A stretch of DNA of 64,000 nt. Source: VAYN01 sp963702075 (lineage in GTDB: Bacteria; Actinomycetota; Thermoleophilia; Solirubrobacterales; 70-9). The notes under the pieces were generated by a model. It saw nothing but the letters and a program-made list of their open reading frames with translations. It was not told the DNA's origin and searched no databases. The DNA is taken from contig OY969703.1 in the NCBI GenBank assembly GCA_963702075.1, positions 496,001 to 560,000 of the forward strand, in the 5' to 3' direction. Of the stretch, positions 16,263 to 24,124 are shown one piece after another (the stretch's first letter is position 1; each line of letters opens with the position of its first letter). The position numbers and the translations under genes were made by a program.

Positions 16263-16894
16263 GCCGTGACCTGGGCCAGGCGGTCGAAGACCCGCAGCCC
16301 ATCGGTCGAGCCGGTCAGTGGGTCGACCGCGTGCTCGGGATGGGGCATCAACCCGAGCACGTTGCCGCGCTCGTTCGTCACCCCGGCGACGTCGCGGACC
16401 GAGCCGTTGGAGTTGTGGCCGTCGGCGTAGCGGTAGGCGATCTGCCCGGCGGCCTCCAACGCGTCGAGCATCCCCGCCGGCGCGTAGTAGCGGCCTTCGC
16501 CGTGCTTGGCCGGGATCGAGAGCCGAGCGTCGTCGCGCTCGTCGATCAACTCGACCTGGTGGCAGCGGAAGCGCAGCTCGACGTTGCGCAGCAGTGCCCC
16601 CGGCAAGAGCCCCGCCTCGCACAAGACCTGGAAGCCGTTGCAGATCCCCAGCACCGGCGCCCCGCCCGCGGCCGCCTCGGCAACCGCTTCCATCGCCGGG
16701 CTGAAGCGGGCGATCGCCCCCGCCCGCAGGTAGTCGCCGTAGGAGAAACCGCCCGGGACGACGACGCCGTCGACGCCGTCGAGGTCGCGGCTTTCGTGCC
16801 AGACGAGCCGCGCCCCGTCGCCGTGGACCTCGCAGGCGTGCAGCGCGTCCCGCTCGTCACAGGATCCGGGGAACTGGAGGACGCCCCAGATCAC
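16259..16894 (-). CDS. purQ: Phosphoribosylformylglycinamidine synthase subunit PurQ
   Basis: This 211-residue class I glutamine amidotransferase supplies ammonia to PurL. The nucleophile elbow is GICNGFQ (Cys), the catalytic His-Glu pair is in MPHPEHA, and the N-terminal GVLQFPGSCDE is typical of PurQ. GTG is the start and overlaps the purS stop by four bases (GTGA); the stop overlaps purL in the same way. Such tight coupling suits subunits of one complex. Confidence 0.95.
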   Translation of the reverse strand: MIWGVLQFPGSCDERDALHACEVHGDGARLVWHESRDLDGVDGVVVPGGFSYGDYLRAGAIARFSPAMEAVAEAAAGGAPVLGICNGFQVLCEAGLLPGALLRNVELRFRCHQVELIDERDDARLSIPAKHGEGRYYAPAGMLDALEAAGQIAYRYADGHNSNGSVRDVAGVTNERGNVLGLMPHPEHAVDPLTGSTDGLRVFDRLAQVTA

Positions 16895-17112
16895 AGGGTC
16901 TGGATCTCGTAGTCCTCGATCAGGGGATTGGCGAGGAGCTTCTCGCAGAGCTCGCCGAGGCGCTCCGGGTCCTCGGCCTCGAGCTCGACCATTCGCCCGA
17001 CGTGAACGTGCTCGATTCCCTCGAAGCCAAGCGCCGGCAGCGCCCGCTCCACTGCCTTCCCCTGAGGGTCGAGGATTCCCTCCTTCGGGCGGATCAGGAC
17101 CCGAGCCTTCAG
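16891..17112 (-). CDS. purS: Phosphoribosylformylglycinamidine synthase subunit PurS, probable CTG start
   Basis: This 73-residue PurS bridges PurL and PurQ. The N-terminus KARVLIRPKEGILDPQG and the C-terminal NPLIEDYEI are family hallmarks. No ATG, GTG or TTG lies at the expected position. The codon where homologues begin is CTG at 17112-17110, preceded by GGGGAG at good spacing and overlapping the purC stop as CTGA. I infer a CTG start, possibly helped by termination-reinitiation from purC. The next in-frame candidates would remove the first beta-strand. Confidence 0.88.
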   Translation of the reverse strand: MKARVLIRPKEGILDPQGKAVERALPALGFEGIEHVHVGRMVELEAEDPERLGELCEKLLANPLIEDYEIQTL

Positions 17113-17975
17113 AAGCTCTCCCCGGTGATGCGCTCGTAGGCCTCGACGTATTTGGCCCGCGTCTGCTCGACCACGTCGGCCGGCAGCTCCGGCGCCGGCG
17201 GCTTTTTGTCCCAGCCGCTCTGGGTCGCCCAGTCGCGCACGTACTGCTTGTCGAAGGAGGGGGGCGTTGCGCCCGGCTGGTAGCTGGCCGCCGGCCAGAA
17301 GCGCGAGGAATCCGGGGTCAGCACCTCGTCGGCGAGGACGATCTCGGCGCCGGCGCTGCGACCGAACTCGAACTTGGTGTCGGCGAGGATGATCCCGCGC
17401 TGGGCCGCGTGCTGGGAACCGCGCTTGTAGACCTCGATCGAGATTCGCCGCAGCTCTTCCATCAGCGCCCGGTCGCCGACGATCTCGGCGGCGCGGTCGA
17501 AGTCGACGTTCTCGTCGTGGTCGCCGATCTCGGCCTTGGTCGCCGGGGTGAAGATCGGCTCCGGCAGCTGGTCGGACTCGACCAGGTTGGCGGGCAGCTC
17601 GATCCCGCAGACGGCGCCGCCCTCCTTGTATTCCTTCCAGCCCGAGCCGGAGAGGTAGCCACGGACCACGCACTCGACCGGGTACATCTCCAGCCGGCGC
17701 ACCCGCATCGCCCGTTCGGCGACCTCCTCGGGCACGTCCTCGGAGATGAAGTGGTTGGGGACGACGTCGCCGGTCAGCCCGAACCAGAAGACCGACATCC
17801 GGTTCAGCACCTTGCCCTTGTCGGGGATCGGCGTCGGCATCACCACGTCGTAGGTGGAGATGCGGTCGGAGGCGACCATCAGCAGGTCGTCCTCCCACTC
17901 GTAGATCTCCCGCACCTTCCCCGAGGAGAGGAGGTTGAGGTCGGCGACGCTCGGCATCGGGGCGATGCTATCCAT
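17109..17975 (-). CDS. purC: SAICAR synthase PurC
   Basis: This ~288-residue enzyme couples CAIR and aspartate to SAICAR with ATP. The conserved blocks GKVREIYEW, SDRISTYDVVMP, VECVVRGYLSGSGW and ADTKFEFG are all present. The length fits the actinobacterial form. Two starts are possible: the ATG at 17975, with GCAGAGG directly before it, or the ATG at 17957. Either leaves only about 19-37 bp to the divergent P450 gene, so the promoters must overlap the neighbours or the transcripts are nearly leaderless. It is the first gene of purC-purS-purQ-purL. Confidence 0.94.
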   Translation of the reverse strand: MDSIAPMPSVADLNLLSSGKVREIYEWEDDLLMVASDRISTYDVVMPTPIPDKGKVLNRMSVFWFGLTGDVVPNHFISEDVPEEVAERAMRVRRLEMYPVECVVRGYLSGSGWKEYKEGGAVCGIELPANLVESDQLPEPIFTPATKAEIGDHDENVDFDRAAEIVGDRALMEELRRISIEVYKRGSQHAAQRGIILADTKFEFGRSAGAEIVLADEVLTPDSSRFWPAASYQPGATPPSFDKQYVRDWATQSGWDKKPPAPELPADVVEQTRAKYVEAYERITGESF

Positions 17976-17994
17976 CCTCTGCGATGCTTGGTTC

Positions 17995-19320
17995 GTGGCG
18001 CTTCCACCCGAACCGAAGAACAGCCCGCTGATCCAGACGCTGCGTTGGGCCTTCCGGCCGATCCCCTTCATGGAGGACTGCCGCCAGCGCCTCGGCGACG
18101 CCTTCAGCCTCCGCTTCCTCGGTTTCGAGCGCCCGATGGTCCTGATCTCCGACCCGGAGGCGATCAAGGCGCTCTACCGCCAGCGCGAGCAGGCGCTGCC
18201 GCCCGGGCGCAACATCGTCCTCGAGCCGATCCTCGGCTCGACCTCGCTGCTGATCCAGCAGGGGGCCGAACACCTCAGCCGCCGCAAGCTGATGCTGCCG
18301 CCGTTCCACGGCGAGCGGATGCGCTCCTACGAGGAGACGATGACCGAGATCGTCGAGGCCGAGATCGACTCTTGGCCGCTGCACCAGGAGTTCCCGATTC
18401 ACGCGCGGATGCAGGCGGTGACGTTGGAGGTGATCCTGCGCGTCGTCTTCGGCGTCTCCAGCGGCCCCCGCCTCGACCGCCTGCGGGAGATGCTCTCGAC
18501 GGTGCTGACCGAAACCGCCTCGCCGGGTCAGCAGGTGCTCGGCCTGGCACTGCGCCGCTTCGGCGGCAACGGGCCGTTCGCGCGCTATGAGGACCAGTTG
18601 CGCGAAGTCGACGAGCTGCTCTACGCGGAGATCGCCGAGCACCGCGAGCGGCCGGACCTCGCCGAGCGCGAGGACATCCTCTCGATGCTGATGCGGGCCG
18701 AGTTCGAGGACGGCTCGCGGATGGAGGACCAGGAGCTGCGCGACCAGCTGATGACGCTGCTGCTGGCCGGGCACGAGACGACCGCGACGGCGCTGGCCTG
18801 GACCTTCGACCTGTTGCTGCGCCACCCGGCGGCGCTGACGCGCCTGCGCAACGACCTGGCGGCGGGCGAGGAGGACTACCTGCGGGCGACGATCTCCGAG
18901 TCCCTGCGGCTGCGGCCGGTGATCCCGCTGGCGGGACGGCGTCTGACCGAGGAGCTCGCGGTCGACGGCATGACCCTGCCGGCCGGAACCGACGTGACGC
19001 CGGCCATCTGGCTCACCCACACCCGCGCCGACATCTATCCCGAGCCCTTCGCCTTCAAACCCGAGCGCTTCCTCGAGGACGGACCGGACACCTACGCCTG
19101 GATCCCCTTCGGCGGCAGCGTCCGCCGCTGCATCGGCGCCACCTTCGCCGAGTTCGAGATGCGGGTCGTCCTCCGCGAGGTGCTGACCCGTTGCGAGTTG
19201 CGCAAGGCCGACCCGCGCCCCGAGCGCACCGGCCGCCGCAACATCACCCTCTCGCCGAAAGCGGGCACGCCGGTGGTCCTCACGGCGCGTCAGCCGGCGC
19301 GCGAGCCGGTCGCAGTCTGA
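17995..19320 (+). CDS. Cytochrome P450
   Basis: This ~441-residue P450 has the I-helix oxygen-binding motif AGHETTATAL, the K-helix ExxR in SESLRLRP and the heme-cysteine loop FGGSVRRCIGATFAEFEMR. There is no N-terminal membrane anchor, so it is a soluble bacterial type needing separate redox partners; none is adjacent. The substrate is unknown. The GTG at 17995 keeps the gene clear of the divergent purC start; an in-frame ATG at 17965 is less likely because it would overlap purC. Confidence 0.92.
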   Translation: MALPPEPKNSPLIQTLRWAFRPIPFMEDCRQRLGDAFSLRFLGFERPMVLISDPEAIKALYRQREQALPPGRNIVLEPILGSTSLLIQQGAEHLSRRKLMLPPFHGERMRSYEETMTEIVEAEIDSWPLHQEFPIHARMQAVTLEVILRVVFGVSSGPRLDRLREMLSTVLTETASPGQQVLGLALRRFGGNGPFARYEDQLREVDELLYAEIAEHRERPDLAEREDILSMLMRAEFEDGSRMEDQELRDQLMTLLLAGHETTATALAWTFDLLLRHPAALTRLRNDLAAGEEDYLRATISESLRLRPVIPLAGRRLTEELAVDGMTLPAGTDVTPAIWLTHTRADIYPEPFAFKPERFLEDGPDTYAWIPFGGSVRRCIGATFAEFEMRVVLREVLTRCELRKADPRPERTGRRNITLSPKAGTPVVLTARQPAREPVAV

Positions 19321-19356
19321 CAACACGTCTCGGAGGTTTTTGTCTACACTCCTCCC

Positions 19357-19650
19357 ATGGAGGCACTTCTGGAGAAGGAGGGGACCGTGGAGAGCTGGAA
19401 CGACGAGCGACTGGACGAACTGAGTTCGCGCATGGATGAGGGCTTCAAGGAAATGAGGGCGGGATTCGCAAGGGTCGACCGTGAGATGAAAGAAGGATTC
19501 GCTCGAATCGACGGCAAATTCGATCAGCTCGACGCCAAGTTCGATCGCATCGATGATCGGTTCGACAGGCTCTTTCTCGCGCTATTCGCGGTGTGCGGTG
19601 GATTTGCCGCGACGGTGACCGCAGCCCTGATCGGCGCGTTGCTTCTCTAG
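19357..19650 (+). CDS. Small membrane-anchored coiled-coil protein
   Basis: This 97-residue protein has an acidic, heptad-like helical region (about 20-72) with repeated units such as FARVDREM, FARIDGKF, LDAKFDRIDDRFDRL. One C-terminal transmembrane helix follows (about 73-96). The pattern suggests a parallel coiled coil projecting into the cytoplasm from a tail anchor. Similar short proteins are common in actinobacteria without a known role. The ATG start at 19357 follows the P450 stop by 36 bp on the same strand. Confidence 0.75.
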   Translation: MEALLEKEGTVESWNDERLDELSSRMDEGFKEMRAGFARVDREMKEGFARIDGKFDQLDAKFDRIDDRFDRLFLALFAVCGGFAATVTAALIGALLL

Positions 19651-19654
19651 GCGT

Positions 19655-19957
19655 TCAGCCGCCCGACTTGGCGGGCGAGCGGGGGTGCTCCTTGGCCCAG
19701 CGGGCGATCGTGCCGGAGCCGGAGATCACCTCGCCGTCGTCGAGCACGAGGACCGGCACCTCGTTGGTGCCGCTGAGGCGCTTGATCTCCTCGCGGTCCG
19801 CGCTGCGCGTGCCCCAGGTCCAGGCGGCGAGGCGGTAGCCGCCGACCGTCTTCAGCTCGTACTCGTAGCCGGCCGCGTCGAGCGCCTTGCCGGCTTTGGC
19901 GCACGGGTGGGCGAAGCCGGGGCCGTGCGTCTTCTGACCGCAGGTGTAGAGGACCAT
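19655..19957 (-). CDS. Glutaredoxin/GST N-terminal-like thioredoxin-fold protein
   Basis: This 100-residue single thioredoxin-fold domain resembles the N-terminal domain of glutathione S-transferases. It begins MVLYTCGQKT with a Cys near the start of the first helix, has a further PC pair, the cis-proline region NEVPVLVLDDGEVISGSGTI and a short C-terminal helix. No GST C-terminal domain follows. The role may be redox or thiol transfer; the partner is unknown. It converges with the coiled-coil gene at its 3' end, and its start is 53 bp from the divergent cyclase gene. Confidence 0.75.
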   Translation of the reverse strand: MVLYTCGQKTHGPGFAHPCAKAGKALDAAGYEYELKTVGGYRLAAWTWGTRSADREEIKRLSGTNEVPVLVLDDGEVISGSGTIARWAKEHPRSPAKSGG

Positions 19958-20010
19958 CGGCCAAGCCTAGCCGCCTTGGCGGGGCCGCGGGTTGGGAATA
20001 CGATCGCCGG

Positions 20011-20859
20011 GTGGGCGAGGACGCCGCAGAGCGAGTGACCTTCTGGCAACGCGCGGCGCGGCGCCGGCTGCGACGGGTGGCGCGGAAACAGAAGGACGAG
20101 GCGCTCAGCTCGGAGGACTGGGCCGCCTACTTCGCGATGGCCTCGGACCCGATGGGGCGGACCGTGAGCCGGTTGCTGCGCTCGCTCCCATCCAGCCCCC
20201 GCTGCGGCATCTGCGGCGCTCCCTTCTCCGGCTTCGGCAGCCGAGTCCTCCGTCCGCTCGGCTACCGCCCCTCGCGCAAGAGCCCGAACCTCTGCGCTAC
20301 CTGCGTCGAGTCGGCGCCGCCGGGCGGGATGACCACCGAGGCCGGTGTCCTCTTCGCCGACATCCGCGGCTTCACCCGCCTCTCCGAGCAGCGCGACCCG
20401 GAGGAGGTGAGCACGCTCCTGCGCCGCTTCTACCGCAGCGCCGAGCACGTTCTCTTCCCGGAGGCGATCATCGACAAGCTGATCGGCGACGAGGTGATGG
20501 CGCTCTACCTGCCGATGTACGGGCGCTTCGAGGAGGCGGCGCCGCTGATGCTGCGACACGCCCGCGAGCTGCTCGGCGCGGTCGGGTACGGCGACGAAGG
20601 CGGCCCGATCGCCGAGGTCGGAATCGGCCTCGACTACGGCGAGGCGTTCGTCGGCAACGTCGGCCAGGGCTCCCTCAACGACTTCACCGCGATCGGCGAT
20701 GTCGTCAACACTGCCGCGAGGCTGCAAGGTCAGGCGAAGGGCGGCGAGATCGTCGCCTCGGCACGCCTGGTCGAGCGGCTGGAGGGACCGCCGCCCGGCG
20801 AGCGGATCGAGCTCGAGCTGAAGGGGAAGGCGGAGCCGGTCCCCGCCTACCGAATCTGA
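20011..20859 (+). CDS. Class III adenylate/guanylate cyclase domain protein
   Basis: This 282-residue protein has an N-terminal basic helical region and two Cys pairs (CGIC and CATC, about residues 69-98) that may bind zinc. A class III cyclase catalytic domain follows (about 108-282). Metal-binding aspartates are seen in VLFADIRGFTRL and LIGDEVMALY, and the FTAIGDVVNTAARLQ block is typical. It probably makes cAMP; nucleotide choice cannot be read with certainty. GTG is the start. Its 3' end overlaps the convergent amine oxidase gene by 13 bp. Confidence 0.88.
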   Translation: MGEDAAERVTFWQRAARRRLRRVARKQKDEALSSEDWAAYFAMASDPMGRTVSRLLRSLPSSPRCGICGAPFSGFGSRVLRPLGYRPSRKSPNLCATCVESAPPGGMTTEAGVLFADIRGFTRLSEQRDPEEVSTLLRRFYRSAEHVLFPEAIIDKLIGDEVMALYLPMYGRFEEAAPLMLRHARELLGAVGYGDEGGPIAEVGIGLDYGEAFVGNVGQGSLNDFTAIGDVVNTAARLQGQAKGGEIVASARLVERLEGPPPGERIELELKGKAEPVPAYRI

Positions 20860-22259
20860 GCCAGGACCTCGGCGGCGGCGCGTTCGCCGGAGCTGACGGC
20901 GCCGTCCATGTAGCCGCTCCAGACGGTCGCGGTCTCGGCGCCGGCCCAGTGCAGGCGACCGACCGGCTCGCGCAGGGCGCGGCCGTATTCGGTCCAGCCG
21001 CCGGTCGTCATCAGGCAGCCGTAGCAGCCGCGCGTCCACTCCTCCTCGGCCCAGATCCGCTCGACGAACTCGATCGGCCGCGCCGCCCGCTCGCCGAACA
21101 GGCGCGCGTGGCCGGCGAGGATCGCCTCGCGTCGCTCGGCTGCCTGCCGGGTCGCCCAGTGCCTTGCGAAGCGCCCCTCGAGGAAGCCGAGGAGGACGCC
21201 GGGGCTGCCGTCGGGCGGCGAGTTGTCGAAGGTCACCCGCGCCGGGCCGGCGTCGCTCGTCCCCTGCCCCGAGAGTCCTTCGCGACGCCAGTACGGCTCC
21301 TCGTAGATCGCCATCGTCTTGATCACGCTCCCCTGCGGCATCCGCTGGGTCAGCTGGTCGCGCAAGGCTGGCAGCGGCGGGTCGTAGGCGATGCGGCCGG
21401 CGATCGTGGGAGGGACGGCGACGATCGCCCGCTTCGCCCTCACGCTCGTCGAACCCCCGCTGTCGCCGTCGGCGTGGACGACGACCCCGTCGTCGCCGTG
21501 CTCGATCTTCCGCACCGGAGCGTCGAGCCGCACGCGCTCCTCACCGAGCTCCGCCGCCATCAGCAGCGCCAGCCGCTGCGAGCCGCCCTCGAAGCGGTCC
21601 TGCTGGGCGCCGCCGTCGGTGCCGATCAGGCTGTTGAAGCCGCTGCCCGAGCGCGTGTAGAAGAGGACGTGGAGGAGCGAGACGTCGGCCGGCTCCGCTG
21701 CCCAGACCGCCTCGGTCGCCAGCTCGAAGAGGCTGCGCGCGGCCGCGGTGCGGGCATTGCGGCGAACCCAGGTGGCGAAGGTCTGGCCGTCCCAGCGGCG
21801 GGCCTTCGGCGCCTGCCACGGCGCCCCCAGCGGCACCTGCCTTGCCATCCGGTCGAGCCGCACCCGCGCCTGTTCGAAGTCGGCCAGCGCCAGCGGCGAG
21901 ATCGCCTTGGAGAGGTCGCGGACCAGCGCCAGGCTGGCGTCGGTGAACGACCCGGCGAAGGTTGCCCGGCGGCCGCCCATCTCGATCACCTGCCGTCCCT
22001 CGTCATAGGTCGGGAAGGTCCCGACCCCGAGCTCCGCCGCCAGCGCCGCGATCCGGTCCTGCGTCGGCCCGATCCACTGCCCGCCGACCTCGACGATCTT
22101 GCCGTCGCCGATCTCGTGGTTGAGCAGCCGCCCGCCGACCCTGTCCCGCGCCTCCAGAACCAGCGGCTGTACCCCCGCCGCAACCAACTGCCGCGCCGCA
22201 ACCAACCCAGCCAGCCCGGCGCCCACGATCGCGACGTCGGCCTCGAGCTGCTCGGTCAT
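20847..22259 (-). CDS. Flavin monoamine oxidase-family protein
   Basis: This 470-residue FAD protein begins with the dinucleotide-binding motif DVAIVGAGLAGLVAARQL and the following ARDRVGGRL (the GGR-containing amine-oxidase motif). Its C-terminal FAD-contacting segment LHWAGAETATVWSGYMDGA is a monoamine oxidase feature. It should oxidise a primary or secondary amine; the substrate is unknown. The ATG at 22259 lies 7 bp after the purB stop, so it is probably the distal gene of the purD-purE-purB transcript, perhaps by chance of position. Confidence 0.9.
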   Translation of the reverse strand: MTEQLEADVAIVGAGLAGLVAARQLVAAGVQPLVLEARDRVGGRLLNHEIGDGKIVEVGGQWIGPTQDRIAALAAELGVGTFPTYDEGRQVIEMGGRRATFAGSFTDASLALVRDLSKAISPLALADFEQARVRLDRMARQVPLGAPWQAPKARRWDGQTFATWVRRNARTAAARSLFELATEAVWAAEPADVSLLHVLFYTRSGSGFNSLIGTDGGAQQDRFEGGSQRLALLMAAELGEERVRLDAPVRKIEHGDDGVVVHADGDSGGSTSVRAKRAIVAVPPTIAGRIAYDPPLPALRDQLTQRMPQGSVIKTMAIYEEPYWRREGLSGQGTSDAGPARVTFDNSPPDGSPGVLLGFLEGRFARHWATRQAAERREAILAGHARLFGERAARPIEFVERIWAEEEWTRGCYGCLMTTGGWTEYGRALREPVGRLHWAGAETATVWSGYMDGAVSSGERAAAEVLAQIR

Positions 22260-22266
22260 CCTCAGC

Positions 22267-23550
22267 TCAGGATCGCAGAGCTTCCAACCGCTCGAAGATC
22301 TCGGGCAGGTGGGTGAGGTAGGCGCTGTAGTCGAAGACGGCGTCGAGGTCTAGGTCGGGGGCGGCCTCGGCGAGGAGGTCGCGGAACTCGGTGCGGGTGT
22401 CCCAGGCGCGCTGGGCGTTCTCCTGGACCACGCGGTAGGCGTCGTCGCGGGTCATCCCTGACTCAACCAGGGCGGTGAGGGCGCGCTGGCTGAAGAGGGC
22501 GCCGTGGGTGAGGCCGAGGTTCTCGCGCATGCGGTCCTCGTTGACCTTCATCCCGGCGGCGACCTTGGTCGCCAGGTCCTGCATGTAGTCGAGCAGGATC
22601 GTCGCGTCGGGGAGGATGACCCGCTCGGCGCCGGAGTGGGAGATATCGCGCTCGTGCCAGAGGGCGACGTTCTCGATCCCGGTCTGGGCGTAGCCCCGGA
22701 GGACACGGGCGAGGCCGGTGACCCGCTCGGTGCGGATCGGGTTGCGCTTGTGGGGCATCGCCGAGGAGCCCTTCTGGCCGGCGGCGAACGGCTCTTCGAC
22801 CTCGCGCACCTCGGTTTTCTGCAGGTTGCGCACCTCGGTGGCGAAGCGCTCGAGGCCGGCGCCGGCAATCGCGATCGCCGCCAGTAGCTCGGCGTGGCGA
22901 TCCCGCGGGACCACCTGCGTGGCGACGTCCTCGCGGCCAAGCCCGAGCTTTTCCATCACCCGCGCCTCGACCGCCGGCGGCACCGAGGCATAGGTGCCGA
23001 CCGCGCCGGAGAGCTTGCCGACCGCGAGCTGCGCGAAGGCCTCCTCCAGCCGATCGAGGTTGCGGTCGGCCTCGAAGGCGAAGCCCGCCAGTCGCAGGCC
23101 GAAGGTCGTCGGCTCGGCGTGGACTCCGTGGGTACGGCCGACGCAGAGGGTGTCGCGGTGCTCGAGCGCCCGCTCGAGCAAAGCGTCGCGGTAGGCCCTG
23201 GCCCCGGCGAGGACGATTTCGCCCGCCCGCCGCAGCTGCACCGCCAGCGCCGTGTCGAGCACGTCGGAGGAGGTCAGCCCGTAGTGGATCCACCGGCCGT
23301 GCTCGCCGACCGAGGCGGCGACGACGTCGACGAAGGCGGCGACGTCGTGGTCGGTCACCTGCTCGCGCTCTTCGACCGCCTCGACCGTGAAAGCCGCCTT
23401 CGCCCGCGCCTGCTCGGCGGCCTCCGACGGCACCACGCCCTCCGCCGCCCAGGCCTCGGTCGCCGCCAGCTCGACTTCGAGCCAGCTCTGCAGCTTCGCC
23501 TCCGGCGTCCAGACCGCCCCGATCTCGGGGCGGGTGTAGCGAGGGATCAC
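22267..23550 (-). CDS. purB: Adenylosuccinate lyase PurB
   Basis: This 427-residue enzyme cleaves SAICAR to AICAR and adenylosuccinate to AMP. The fumarase-superfamily signature GSSAMPHKRNP is present, with the catalytic histidine regions GLTSSDVLDT and GRTHGVHAEPTTF. The GTG start at 23550 overlaps the purE stop (GTGA) and gives the standard N-terminus VIPRYTRPEIGAVW; the open frame beyond it lies inside purE. Confidence 0.95.
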   Translation of the reverse strand: MIPRYTRPEIGAVWTPEAKLQSWLEVELAATEAWAAEGVVPSEAAEQARAKAAFTVEAVEEREQVTDHDVAAFVDVVAASVGEHGRWIHYGLTSSDVLDTALAVQLRRAGEIVLAGARAYRDALLERALEHRDTLCVGRTHGVHAEPTTFGLRLAGFAFEADRNLDRLEEAFAQLAVGKLSGAVGTYASVPPAVEARVMEKLGLGREDVATQVVPRDRHAELLAAIAIAGAGLERFATEVRNLQKTEVREVEEPFAAGQKGSSAMPHKRNPIRTERVTGLARVLRGYAQTGIENVALWHERDISHSGAERVILPDATILLDYMQDLATKVAAGMKVNEDRMRENLGLTHGALFSQRALTALVESGMTRDDAYRVVQENAQRAWDTRTEFRDLLAEAAPDLDLDAVFDYSAYLTHLPEIFERLEALRS

Positions 23551-24062
23551 GCGTTGATTATCCGCGCCGCGAGGACGCCGGCGTTTTTGGCGCCGTCGAT
23601 CGCGACGCAGGCCACCGGGATCCCGGGCGGCATCTGCACCGCCGAGAGCAGCGCGTCGAGCCCGCCGAGACTCTTGCCGAGGATCGGCACCCCGATCACC
23701 GGCAGGTCGGTGTGGGCTGCGGCGACTCCGGGCAGCGCGGCCGACATCCCAGCCCCGGCGATGATCACCTTCAGCCCGCGCATGCGCGCGTTCTGGCAGT
23801 ACTCGCGGACCAGCTCGGGGTCGCGGTGGGCGCTCATCACCCGCACCTCGTAGCGGATGCCCGCTTCCTCCAGCGCCTTGCCGGCAGCCTGCATCTTCGG
23901 CTTGTCGTTCTTCGAGCCCATGATGATCCCGACGTGCGGCTCGTCGACGTCGATTTCCTCGAAGGCCTCCTCGACGGCGGGCATCGTCGCCGGCGCGTCG
24001 GGGCGGGGGTCGGACGGGTCGGGGGCGCCGCTCGGCGTCGGCTCCTCGGAGATCTCGCTCAT
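23547..24062 (-). CDS. purE: N5-carboxyaminoimidazole ribonucleotide mutase PurE (class I)
   Basis: This 171-residue PurE rearranges N5-CAIR to CAIR. The family blocks IIMGSKND, VMSAHRDP and IAGAGMSAALPGV are intact. An acidic, Pro-rich N-terminal extension of about 40 residues precedes the catalytic domain. I choose the ATG at 24062 because GAGAGGAACGAG precedes it; the frame further upstream runs through AT-rich intercistronic repeats. No purK is visible in the window, although class I PurE normally needs PurK to make N5-CAIR. Confidence 0.93.
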   Translation of the reverse strand: MSEISEEPTPSGAPDPSDPRPDAPATMPAVEEAFEEIDVDEPHVGIIMGSKNDKPKMQAAGKALEEAGIRYEVRVMSAHRDPELVREYCQNARMRGLKVIIAGAGMSAALPGVAAAHTDLPVIGVPILGKSLGGLDALLSAVQMPPGIPVACVAIDGAKNAGVLAARIINA

Positions 24063-24079
24063 CTCGTTCCTCTCGGGAT

Positions 24080-24114
24080 TTCTGTTGGTGAGGTTCTGTT
24101 GGTTGATTCTGTTG
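24080..24114 (-). repeat. Three direct repeats (TTCTGTTG) between purD and purE
   Basis: TTCTGTTG occurs at 24080-24087, 24094-24101 and 24107-24114 (CAACAGAA on the coding strand), 14 and 13 bases apart. The 62-bp gap between purD and purE is AT-rich compared with both genes. The repeats lie directly upstream of the purE ribosome-binding site and could bind a regulator or affect purE translation. Confidence 0.6.
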
Positions 24115-24124
24115 ATGATCTGGG

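Noticed and set aside
14307..16430. 707-codon open frame on the plus strand
   Set aside because: It is antisense to purL and shows no family sequence.
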